Assembly (NCBI RefSeq): GCF_033118175.1
Contig: NC_083701.1
Span: 51,411,001 to 51,475,000 of the forward strand
Direction of reading: 5' to 3'
Source of the DNA: Dama dama
Lineage: Eukaryota; Chordata; Mammalia; Artiodactyla; Cervidae
Length of the DNA: 64,000 bases
Part shown: one piece after another, positions 23,887 to 34,296 of the stretch
Numbering within the stretch: position 1 is the first letter of the stretch
Layout: every line of letters starts with the position of its first letter
Notes under the pieces: generated by a model
Databases searched by the model: none
What the model was told of the DNA's origin: nothing
What the model saw: only the letters and a program-made list of their open reading frames with translations
Program-made: the position numbers and the translations under genes

Positions 23887-26835
23887 AATGACATCAGGAA
23901 GATGATGGAATAGGAAGCCCAAGACCCTCCTTCCCCCATGGAGACATGAATTTACTAACAACAAACCAACAAAATGCCTCTGTGAGAAATCCGGAAACTA
24001 GTTCTTACACTCATGCCAGGCGAGTGTGAATTCCTGACACTCTCTACGCTGTCTTTCCAAGCCTTTTCTCACTGACACAGTGCAGTGTGGTGTATTTGGG
24101 AGGAAATTTTTAACTTGCATCTTATACTTGGGGAGGGAAGTGAGCAAAATGTATGTCCACTTGACTTTTAGGGGGTCCTCCTAAGGGACCAGTGTCTGTT
24201 CTGCCTTTGTTCAAATATTGCAGGATGGTTTGGGCACATTAGAGGATCTCCAAGAACAAAGATATCAACCACACACCAAAGTCTATAGCACCATACACAG
24301 ACAAAAGGTAGAACACCAGACTGTGATTTACTACAGTACCACAGAAGCCTCAGTCCTGCAGACGGATGTGTGTGTATGTGTGTGGGGGGTGGGGATGGAT
24401 GCAGGGTCAGAGGAGGGGTAGCCAACAAACCTCTTCTAAGAGGAGATTAACACATACAAACCCAGAGGATAAACACTCAAAAAAGCATTGAGAGATCTCT
24501 AGGACCTCTAGCTTCTCTGTATAGAGAAAGTTCAAAAGTTCTTTCTATATGAAACCAGACTATAAAGTCTATGAGAGTTGGCTGATTTGGGATGCTGAAA
24601 TCTCAACACAATAACAGCATGAAATGCCAAAAAAAAATAAATAAAACTAAAAAACAGGCAAGCATAACACATTTAAGGCAACTAATTAATCTCCAGAAAC
24701 TGAACTTTAAGAAATAGAAATATATGAATTTTAACAAAGAATTTAGACAAAGAATTCAAAATTACTATCATAAGGTTGCTCAGTGCATTAAAAGATACAT
24801 CTAAATGAAATCATGGTGAAAAAATGCATAAACAAAAAATAACAAGAAAGATAGAAATCATGAAGAAGAATCAAACAGAAACTCTGGAACTGAAAATAAA
24901 ATAGCCGAATTGAAAATGCATTAGAAGGAGTCAACAGTAGAATTGACAGGCAGTTAAAAAGATCAATCAATTTGATAATAGGACTTTTGAAATTACCAAG
25001 GTATAGGATCAAAAAAGAATGACAAAAGATGAATACAGCCTAAGAAAAATGAATACAGCCTTTATGGAACTCCACCAAGCAGAACAACATATGCATTATA
25101 GTAGTCCAAAAACAAAAAGAAGAAAGAGAGAAAGGAACAGATAAGCCATTTAAAGAAATAATGGCTAAAGATTTCCAAAATCTGAGGGGAAATGGACATA
25201 CAAATTCAAGAAGCTCAAAAAATTCCCACTGGGATAAATCTGAAGAGACTCACAGCAAGACACATCAAAGTCAAACTGTCATAGGTCAAAGATAAAGAAA
25301 AAATCTTGAAAGCAGTACATGGTTTGTCACGTGTAAGGGAGCATCTATTAGATTATCAGCAGATTTCTTAGCAGAAATCTTACATGATAGAAAGGAGTGA
25401 AGTGATATATCAAAAGTACTAAAAGAAAGGGGGGAAAACTGTTAACAGCCAACAATACAATATTATATCTGGCAAAATGCCTTCAAAAATCAAAAAGAAA
25501 TTAAGATTTTCCCAGAAGAAGAAAAGCTGAAAAAGTTCATCATCACTATACCTGCTCTAAGAGAAATACTGAAATGAGTTTTACACATTGAAGTAAAGAA
25601 TGTTAAATAGCAACACAAGACCATGTAACAATATAAAAGTCTCTGGTAAAGTTCAATGCATGCATATAGGCTGTTGCTTCACATATATAGAAAACCCTAA
25701 GTATTTCATAAAATCTATCTTAAAACTAATAACTGAATTCAGTAAAGTTGCAGGATACATAATCAACACTCAGAAATCAGTTGCATTCCTATACACTTAC
25801 AATAGCCAATTCAAACGAGAAACTAAGAGAGAAATAAGAAAATGGGAAAAAAATCCCATTTACAATAGGATTAAAAAAAGATAAAATACTTAGAAATAAA
25901 CTTAATCAAGAAGGTAAAAGATTGTACACTGAAAATTACAAAGAATTGCTAAAAGAAATCAAAATAAATAAAAACATCCTATGCTAATGTATTGGAAGAC
26001 TGAATATTATGAAAATATTCATAATACCCAAAGTGATCTATAGATTTAATGCAATCCCTATCAGAATTTGAAAGGCATTTCATGCAGAAACATTCAAAAT
26101 ATCCTAAAATTTGTATGGCATCTCTAGGGACCCTTAGCTATAATTCTGAGCCACAAGAACAAAGTTGTAAGCCTTCTACTCCCTGATTGTAAAAGAAACT
26201 ATGAAGTAACACTTCATAGATATGTAGACAAATGGAAAAGATAGCTTACAAATAAACCCTTCCATACATGATAAGGGATGACAGAGGATGAGATAGTTGG
26301 ATGGCATCACTTACTCAATGGATATGAGTTTGAGCAAGCTCTGGGAGTTGGTAATGAACAGTGAAGCCTGATGTCCTGCAGTCCATGGGGTCACAAAGAG
26401 TCAGACACGACTGAGCGACTGAACTGAACTGAAAACACATGTAAAGATGGTCACCATCACTAACCATCAGGGAAACTCAAATCAAAACCACATTGGGACA
26501 TCATCTCACACCCATCAGGATGACTACTATCAAAAGAACAGAAAATGATAAATGTAGGTGAGGATGCAAAAATGTTGGAACCCTTCTGCACTGTTAATGG
26601 GAATATAAAAAGTTGCAGAAATTATGGAAATTAGTGTGAAGAATCCACAAAGAATTAACATAGAATTACCATACAATCCAGGTATACTCATACAATAGAA
26701 TATTATGCAGCTTAAAGAAAAAAAAAAAAGAAGGAAATCTTATCTTAAGCTACAACATGGATGAACCAAGGAGACAGTAAACTAAGCAAAAGAAGCCAGT
26801 CACAAAAAGAAATGTACTCTATGATACACATATTC
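23887..26835 (+). mobile_element. Ancient L1 (L1M-type), 5' end to 3' end with large internal deletion
   Basis: Begins with an L1-like 5' start ('ggaagatgatggaataggaa'). ORF1 remnants follow (about 24680-25580), then the inter-ORF region ending 'gtctctggtaaag'. The sequence then jumps to ORF2 downstream of the RT catalytic box (25600-25884 encodes '[20 protein letters not shown]') and continues to the 3' end. Roughly the first two kilobases of ORF2, with the endonuclease and most of the RT, are missing. A BovB-derived fragment sits inside at 26274-26433. No intact ORF remains. Confidence 0.78.
26274..26433 (+). mobile_element. BovB 3' end (ART2-like) inserted in the old L1
   Basis: About 160 bp of the BovB terminus, from 'gataagggatgacagaggat' to 'gagcgactgaactgaactga'. 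Old L1 sequence continues on both sides, so this is the later insertion. Confidence 0.9.
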
Positions 26836-28380
26836 TGAAATCTTTAGTAACAGTTTAAGAAGATTTGTGTATTTCCAATTTCTGATCTATCTAGTAACAT
26901 TTAGATTCCTGAAATTCAAATGATCAGAATTTTTATGTTAGACACTCAGGTAATGTAATCTAAGAAAATTCATTTTGTGTAGGTACTACCCTTGATTGGT
27001 TATATACAAGATAATACTTGTTTTCCTTTGTGCATTGGCAAGAAGGAATACAATTATTTTGCTTAAAATTACCACTTAGAAGACAGGTTAAGTGTTTAAG
27101 TATACAGTTTAAGTATACTTGTACTTGCACGTTCAAAAACTTTATATGCCTATTCTGTATTTTGTTCTTCTATGAAAATGCAAATTTGAATGACAGGTCA
27201 GAATGGCATTCTATTTTAAGGAGCCCATTAATTTTCTAAACCTAATATAAAATATTGAGTGAACATAATTGTTCCCTCCGGAGAGAGAATATGTAATCTT
27301 CACTAGATTCTCAAACAAATTTGTGACATAAGGGAAAAAATTTTTACAAGCCACTATTTAAAAAGTTTTCTCAAAACCAATTTTCCTTTATCTAAACTAT
27401 CCAACTGATAGACAGTAGTTGTAATCAGGACTGAAAGTTTACAATGGTGTAAATGACATAAACTGGTACTTCTGGCTGATATTATCTGTGCAACTTTAAG
27501 CCAAACTCAGATGTCCTCTCCATTGTTTCAGATCAATCCAAAGATGATGTAATTGTGATATACATCCTCTACATTCCATTTATTTTCCTATTTTCCTCTT
27601 CTAAAATTGCTTTGTTTTCATAATTCTTTGTAAAAACATGTACATCAACAGATAAATAGAGGGAATTAAGGAAGGTTATAAAGGTAATTCTTGGATTGAC
27701 GAATATTATTAAAAGTCTGTTTAAAGGGGAAAAAAATAAAAGAGTTTTAAAAAAGAGTGAAAGGAGTCTCTGTGTTCCCTAGGTAGAGAAGAGAGAGGAA
27801 GTTTTTCTCTCAAATCTGGGTTTTTCTCTTTACTGTGGCTCTTGTTTTTAACCTCCTACTGTCATTTGCAGAGTATCTGTGCCTGAAATAGGAAGTTCAT
27901 GACAGACGATGCTGGTAGCACTGAACACACAAGTAGATTTTTAACCTACAGGGTGAGAATTCAATAAAAAACAGATGGTAACTTCTTAGAAACTAAGTAC
28001 ATTCCTCTGGAGATAAAGTGGAGTGTTAAAACATTTTAACGTTGCACTGGAGCAGATAATTAGGGTAATTACGACTCTTCAAAGACATAAGGAATAAGGT
28101 CTGAACCAACTTCCTTTAAATTGTAAAGATTATGATATTCTAAGGGGAACATGTGCAAAAGAATCATTTTATAAAATGCAATAATATTTACAAAGGTGGC
28201 ATGTGAGATTGAATAGGTTGTCTATTTCAACATTATGTCCAAATACCAATTATATAATTAAGGAAGCAAAATCAGGCTACCTCTAATTCACATGAAAACT
28301 GATAAAATTGCAAAAAGGCAAAAACTGTCAAGCTGGTTTAAAGACACAAACAAGTGCACAAACACATATGCCAAATAAGC
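26836..28380. other. AT-rich sequence, nothing recognised
   Basis: No repeat family, coding exon or RNA gene is recognised. Confidence 0.45.
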
Positions 28381-28504
28381 AGAAATACTGTATGAATACA
28401 TAATAGATGTAAATCCATGGCTGATTCATATCAATGTATGACAAAACCCACTGGAAAAAAAAATAATAATAATAATAAAAAAAAATAAAAAAAAAAGAAA
28501 TACT
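28381..28504 (+). mobile_element. Short L1-BT 3' end with TSD
   Basis: The insertion (28390-28495) begins near 'gatgtaaatccatggctgat', continues through 'tatgacaaaacccactgg' and ends in an A/AAT-rich tail. Direct repeats 'agaaatact' at 28381-28389 and 28496-28504 flank it. It has the short 3' end that lacks the 'aattagcctccaactaataa' block. Confidence 0.88.
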
Positions 28505-28554
28505 AAGGAAAAATAAAAATTAATTTTGATTTCAGACCATTTCAGTCATTCCAG

Positions 28555-28600
28555 CATATCATGGTGTTTTTTTTTTTCTTTTTTTTTTTTCATATCATGG
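28555..28600 (-). mobile_element. Poly(T)-only insertion flanked by 10-bp TSD
   Basis: 'catatcatgg' is present at 28555-28564 and again at 28591-28600, with 26 bp of almost pure T between (28565-28590). This is the expected footprint of a poly(A) tail inserted on the minus strand with no element body. Replication slippage of a local duplication is the alternative. Confidence 0.6.
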
Positions 28601-29039
28601 TTTTCACAGTCGCAACAACATTATCTTCTGGTTTTTATTTTTACCTATTTTAATTATGACTCCAAAGAAACAAATTTTGAAATATCATATGCAAAGGCTG
28701 TATGAAACACTTTTCAAAGTAGAATACCAATACACATACACAGATAAACACAGTATCCTATTTTTCTAACCTTTGAATACTTTCATAATAATCAACACTT
28801 CCTATCGATTACTTAATATTACACTTCTAGTTGGGGTCCTCTCTATAAGTTCCTTGGACTTCTTCAAAAATATTAATATTGGTTCTGTGTATTCATCCTC
28901 TGTCCTTCCAGAGCCACTTCCATTGTACATCTTTAGAATCTTTCAATGGCTTTCCTAGGTCATGTGCTTCCATTTTCCACCCCATCACTGTACACATATA
29001 TATTACATAGTGAGCAGAATTTTGTTTTTAAACATATAA
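28601..29039. other. AT-rich sequence, nothing firmly recognised
   Basis: A pyrimidine-rich part from about 28830 may be the upstream end of the L2 relic that follows. Confidence 0.4.
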
Positions 29040-29820
29040 ACCCTCTCACATGACATTTCTATATAAATCTGTTTTCTTTGTACTTTATCCTACACTAGGT
29101 AATGTGTTTTCCACCTACCATATAGACCTTTCTTCTCATTGTCAGCCTTTTCCACTACATTCCAGCTACATTGGGTCCTATCTAATTTTTCAGGTAGATC
29201 AAAATGATCTGGTCCTGGGATTTCTGAGTTAATTGTTGGTTTGTTGGTTGAGTCACTAAGTTGTGTCTTGCAACCCCAAGGACTGTAGACTGCCAGGCTC
29301 CGCTGCCCATGGGATTCTGCAGGCAAGAATACTGGAATGGGTTGCCATTTCCTTCTCCAAGGGATCTTCCCAACCCAGGAATCGAACTGGGGTCTCCTGC
29401 ATTTCAGGCAGATTCTTTACCACCTGAGTTATGAGGGAATTGCCTGTTCCTAAGTAGATGTTTGCTGGGCTTGCCATTTCAAATTATGGTCTTCCCTTAG
29501 ATATTTCTTCTCAAAGCAATCCTCCCTAATTCACTTGCTTGAGAAATGACCTGGCTACACTTTATCCCAGAACTCTCAATTTCAACATTTTTTTGACTAG
29601 ATTTTTCATGGTTAGCTCTTTTTTTTTTTTTTTGAGAGGGGGGTTAATATGTTGTTGTTGTTCTTTTGTTCTTCCACTCTTCTCATGTCCACATCTGTCT
29701 TCCCACTAGGATGAAAGATCTATGTCATTTTTGGTCCATTTCCAGGGAGCCTAGAATATTACCTGACATAGAACAGATGTCTATGGATGCTTTCAAAATG
29801 AATACATGAAGAAGTACATA
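29040..29820 (+). repeat. L2-like relic, interrupted by a SINE
   Basis: Pyrimidine-rich sequence (29040-29240), resumed after the SINE with 'tgtcttcccactaggatgaa' and 'ctagaatattacctgacata', resembles the L2 3' end. Divergence is high; the family call is tentative. Confidence 0.4.
29245..29446 (-). mobile_element. Bov-tA SINE, full length
   Basis: Reverse orientation with all blocks: 'agtcactaagttgtgtcttg', 'gactgtagactgccaggctc', 'tccaagggatcttcccaacc', 'gaatcgaactggggtctcct' and a degenerate tRNA head 'cacctgagttatgaggg'. Confidence 0.94.
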
Positions 29821-30169
29821 AACAAATATAAGGTTGTCATCCTCCATTTGACAATAAAATTTCCTTTTAGGCTTAGATTTAATAATATCAATAATCTGCT
29901 AAATATCTTTTAACACATTCCCATTGCATATGTTATTAACTCCAACTTCATTGTAATGTGTATGAGGACCTTTAGAAGTTGGTCTCAATGTGTACTTCCA
30001 TACTTCATCCAATCACTTTTGACTATAAAGCACTTACCACATTAACTGGAAATCATATTAACCACATTAACACTAAAAGAGGAAATACCATGGACTTTTG
30101 TGTCTCTTAAAATTTAGTATCAAATGCTCTTTGCCTGTAATAACTTCTTTTGTTTAAATAACTAGAAGT
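29821..30169. other. AT-rich sequence, nothing recognised
   Basis: No repeat or coding signal is recognised. Confidence 0.45.
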
Positions 30170-30382
30170 GAAATTGTGTTAGTTGCTCAGCTGGGTCAGA
30201 CTCTTTGTGACCCCATAGAGTGTAGCCTGCCAGGCTCCTCTGTCCATGGAACTCGCCAGGCAAGAATAGTGGAGGGGGTAGCCATTCCCTTCTCCAGGGG
30301 ATCTTTCCAACTCAGGGACTGCACCTGTGTCTCCTGCATTGCAGGCATATTCTTCATCATCTGAGCCACCATGAAAGTCCCC
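30170..30382 (-). mobile_element. Bov-tA SINE, full length
   Basis: Reverse-oriented copy with 'tgttagttgctcagctgggt', 'agtgtagcctgccaggctcc', 'ttctccaggggatctttcca' and tRNA head 'catctgagccaccatgaaag'. No TSD was found. Confidence 0.95.
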
Positions 30383-30479
30383 ATCCCTATTTATGTTCTA
30401 AAATCCTACTGAATTATTACTTCATATCTTTAGTTTACAAATTATCCCAGAAAGAATTAGGCAGTCACCCCTCAAGTTC

Positions 30480-30665
30480 TCAAAGTAGTATGTGTGCACC
30501 TCTCTCTGTATTTCCTGTTTCATTTTCATGCAATTATATACTGTGACAAATTGTTCCAAAATAGTAAATTCCTTAAGGATAGGAATATGCAATAGTAATC
30601 CTCATATCCTTGTTTTCTAACAGAATGTCTAACATATAGAAAATGAATGCATATTTTGGAGAATT
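30480..30665 (+). repeat. Possible L2 3' end relic
   Basis: 'aaggataggaatatgcaata', then 'cagaatgtctaacatataga' and 'aatgaatgcatatt' follow the order of the L2 terminus. Highly diverged. Confidence 0.4.
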
Positions 30666-30904
30666 CATGTTTTTCTGGTAACTTTTTAAACATTACAAAA
30701 TTTTATGTGATCTTTGAACTGAAATAAAACTAGCATCCATTTATCTTTTTCATATATCCTCTTATTGCTCCAATTTTCTATCTCAGGAATTGATGACTTT
30801 TAAATTTGAGTAACAATTTCATTTGTTTTTGTCCTAAAATACATTCTAAACATATATGGTATTGATATCAACTAAGACAATAGTCCTAGAAGCTTCTAGA
30901 TCAA

Positions 30905-31095
30905 GGCATTGTTTATTCAACAGAGTTAAGTGCCTATCTTATTCTAGGTCCTATATTTGGAACTGAGAATGAATAGGCAAAAGATGTGGCACTTCTGCCT
31001 TTAGAGAACTTTACAATCTCCTTAAACATTTTTAATTACAATTTCATGACAGGTATTATGATTGAAGAGCCAAGGTGCTATAAGAAATCAAAAAA
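30905..31095. repeat. Ancient interspersed repeat, L2/MIR-related
   Basis: The order 'attcaacagagttaagtgcc', 'attctaggtcctatatttgg', 'tttagagaactttacaatct' and 'gagccaaggtgctataag' is a common ancient-repeat pattern. The exact family is undetermined. Confidence 0.4.
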
Positions 31096-31226
31096 GGGTA
31101 AAAAACACAAATGGAGAAAAGAATAAGCAGTAGGAAAATAGATGAGTCAATACAATCGGCGCCATGTGAAGAGAGTGAGGAAAGTATAGGAAGAGTATTA
31201 AATAAGAGTGAAAATGTAACAAACTT

Positions 31227-31888
31227 AAGAAAATTGTCTATACACCATGGAATATTACTCAGCCATTAAAAAGAATTCATTTGAACCAGTCCTAATGAGA
31301 TGGATGAAACTGGAGCCCCTTATACAGAGTGAAGTAAGCCAGAAAGATAAAGAACATTACAGCATACTAACACATATATATGGAATTTAGAAAGATGGTA
31401 ACGATAACCCTATATGCAAAACAGAAGAAGAGACACAGATGTACAGAACAGACTTTTGAACTCTCTGGGAGAATGTGAGGGTGGGATATTTCAAAAGAAA
31501 AGCGTGTATACTATCTATGGTGAAACAGATCACCAGCCCAGGTGGAATGCATGAGACAAGTGCTCTGGCCTGGTACACTGGGAAGACCCAGGGGAATCGG
31601 GTGGAGAGGGAGGTGGGAGCGGGGATCGGGATGGGGAATACGTGTAAATCCATGGCTGATTCATATCAATGTATGACAAAACCCACTGAAATGATGTGAA
31701 GTAATTAGCCTCCAACTAATAAAAAAAATAATAAAATTTAAAAAAAAAATTAAAAAAAAATAAATAAAAACTTATGCTTTACCAAACCAAGTCATATAAT
31801 AACATAATGAGTTGGATTAACAAAAAATTAATAAAGTGTGCTGTGTATAATACATCAAAAAAAAAAAAAAGAAAGAAAGAAAATTGTC
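31227..31888 (+). mobile_element. L1-BT, 5'-truncated, with apparent 3' transduction and 12-bp TSD
   Basis: The L1 body starts at 31239 inside the ORF2 C-terminus ('ggaatattactcagccatta') and runs through the complete 3' UTR to 'agcctccaactaataaaaaa'. After an A-rich tail come about 86 bp of non-L1 sequence (31771-31856) with AATAAA at 31830-31835, then a second poly(A). Direct repeats 'aagaaaattgtc' at 31227-31238 and 31877-31888 enclose everything, so the extra segment arrived with the L1. Confidence 0.88.
31830..31835 (+). terminator. Polyadenylation signal in the transduced segment
   Basis: AATAAA, 21 bp before the start of the second poly(A) tract; presumably the signal used by the read-through source transcript. 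Confidence 0.75.
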
Positions 31889-31999
31889 AAGCAATTTGGC
31901 CATGATAGGCCTTTCTATTATCTGTTATATGATAAACTACTCTACAACTTACTGCCTCATATTTACCTAATTTTATTTCCTCTCATAATTTTATGTGCA

Positions 32000-32300
32000 G
32001 GTTTGACTCAGCTGGGTGGTTCCTGCTTCGCATCTTACATGTCATTGCTGACAGATGGCGGCTGATACAAGCATCATCTGAAAGCCCTGTTGTGCTGGGC
32101 AGCCATAATAGGTTTTTCACTCACAAGCAAGCTGACTCAGTTGAGAAGGCTGGAAGATTTAAAGGCTGACTGGGCATTTCAGTCTCTCTTTCTACACTAC
32201 ATCTTCACTTGGATTGTTTGGGCTTTCTCACGGTATGGAGGCCCCAGGGTAGTAAGACTTCTTTTATGGCTACTCAGGACTTCCGAGCGTACAAAGATGA
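32000..32300 (-). repeat. Ancient LTR-like repeat, possibly ERVL-MaLR
   Basis: 'gactcagctgggtggttcct', 'gaggccccagggtagtaaga' and 'atggctactcaggacttccg' follow a familiar ancient mammalian repeat that also seems present at 56560-57030. The class is uncertain. Confidence 0.35.
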
Positions 32301-32724
32301 AAATAAGTATAACATCTTAAAGGTTTAAGCTTGAAACTGACACCTAGTAATTCCTGCAACAACTTGTTAATTAAAATATAGTAATTTTGCTGCACGATCA
32401 GACCAAGCAAGATGAATAGAAATAGGCATGATTTATTTGGGGACATACTTTGGAAACCAGCCAACACACTGGGCTACTCTAATTAGTATAAAAAGTAATA
32501 AATAAAGAATAACAAAGTTGAGATCATTGCTACTATTAAGTCATTACATTTCACACTGATACATAAACAACCAGAGGGCATCCCCAGTCCTGCCAGTGTG
32601 GAAGACAGGAAGTTCACTTAGATGAATCATTCTACATTTGCAAATTCTAAAACTGGAGAGGTTTGGAATTTTGAAATCTGTAAGTTTTTAGGTAGTTTGT
32701 CGGTCCTAAATTAGAACACCCTAA
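32301..32724. other. AT-rich sequence, nothing recognised
   Basis: No repeat or coding signal is recognised. Confidence 0.45.
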
Positions 32725-33212
32725 ATGACCAACATATACAGCATATTAAAAAGCAGAGACATTACTTTGCCAACAAATGTCCATCTAGTCAAAGCTATGG
32801 TTTTTCCAGTAGTCATGTATGGAGGGGAGAGTTGGACTATAACAAAAGCTGAGTGCCAAAGAATTGATGTTTTTGAACTGTGGTGTTGGAGAAGACTTTT
32901 CAGGGTCTCTTGGACTGAAAGGACATCCAAGCAGTCCATCTAAAGGAAATCAGTCCTGAATGTTTATTGGAAGGACTGATGCTGAAGCTTAAGCTCCAAT
33001 GCTTTGGCTGCCTGATGCAAAGAACTGACTCCTTGGAAAAGACTCTGATGCTGGGAAAGATTGAAGGCAGGAGAAGGGATGACAGAGGATGAAATGGTTG
33101 AGTGAATCACTGACCCGATGGACTTGAGTTTGAGCAGCTCTGGGAGTTGGTGATGGACAAGGAAACCTGGCATGCTGCAGTCTATGGGGTCACTGAGTGA
33201 CTGAACTGAAAT
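32725..33212 (+). mobile_element. BovB 3' fragment (ART2-like)
   Basis: Starts at 'gaccaacatatacagcatat' and runs through the ORF2 C-terminal region to 'ggggtcactgagtgactgaa'. The open frame at 32725-32943 is a slice of ORF2 ('VKAMVFPVVMYGGESWT'). Several small deletions near the end remove part of the usual terminus. Confidence 0.92.
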
Positions 33213-34296
33213 GATGTTTGAATCTCCACTTAAACTATCAAACTCTGTTCTTATGTTAAGCATAAAACAAACAAGTAAGATAGGATCTAGTGCCCATTAT
33301 AACTGAATCCAATCCATTATTACTAAAGAGAAACATTTAGAAAATCAATGGCTAGCTTTTAAGTGTATATTGTTCCCATTTTTATGTGACTGTGACTGGA
33401 AAACAAAAATCTTTAGATGATTAAAAGCAGTTATTGAAGTTAGGTGTAATATCAATAGTCTTCCATTTTCTTCAATATTTAAATGTCATACTTTGCAATA
33501 TGTTTTTGTGTGACTGTTAGCCTCACAGTCTTATGGCTAAGGATTGCCACTATTCTAAAGGACAGCTACTTCAAAAGTTCTTATCAATATATTTCATTAA
33601 AATATGATCATAAATGGAAAAATCCAAAGATACAACTGGACAGTACTGACAATTCTGTGTAGTGGAACTGTTATTTATATACAAAGGAGAAAAAATCCTA
33701 AACTACGTATATGTATATAAATATATAAGAAAGCTTTATGCACTACAAGCATATATATATGAAAAAGCTTTATAAACAATAAAATGGTTAAAATATATAT
33801 ATATAAGCAATTTTTTCTTGTTTCAATCTAATAATTTGGTTGGGCAGATGAATGTATCCTCATTTACTTCTTTGACAAAAACATTTTGAGAAATTTATCT
33901 CTACATATAAATTTCTACCTAGCACTATGCTAGGTATATAAGAAAACATCAGTAAGAACAATGGTAATAATTTGACCCAACAAAATTAATTTTTTAATGG
34001 AAGAGCAGACATGTCAACACAAATTTAAAATGCAAAGTCACAAGTGTTCTAAGAGTAGTATGTATAGCATGCTTTCTGGAAGCATAGAAAATTTGAAGAA
34101 CTCTTTCTTTAGAGATTATTGGCAGAGGATATGCTTGAAGTGAATTCTTGAAATAATGTAATAAATCTGTAAAGATTACTTTTTGATTTGAGAAGGAGAA
34201 GAGGTCAGTGTGCAGTTGTCTTTGTAAAGCTGAATTTCATCAGCAATGCCACAATCCCTGTTAACTCTTGACAAACTCTCCTTGTTATCTCATCAA
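33213..34296. other. AT-rich sequence with tandem AT tracts
   Basis: Tracts of TA-rich simple sequence lie at about 33705-33810, with 'aagctttat' recurring between them. An L2-related relic is possible at 33895-34080 ('agcactatgctaggtatata'). Nothing else is recognised. Confidence 0.45.

Noticed and set aside
24168..24428. Overlapping frames with a TG-rich tract
   Set aside because: The tract is simple sequence in the decayed 5' part of an old L1; the His/Pro-rich products reflect base composition.
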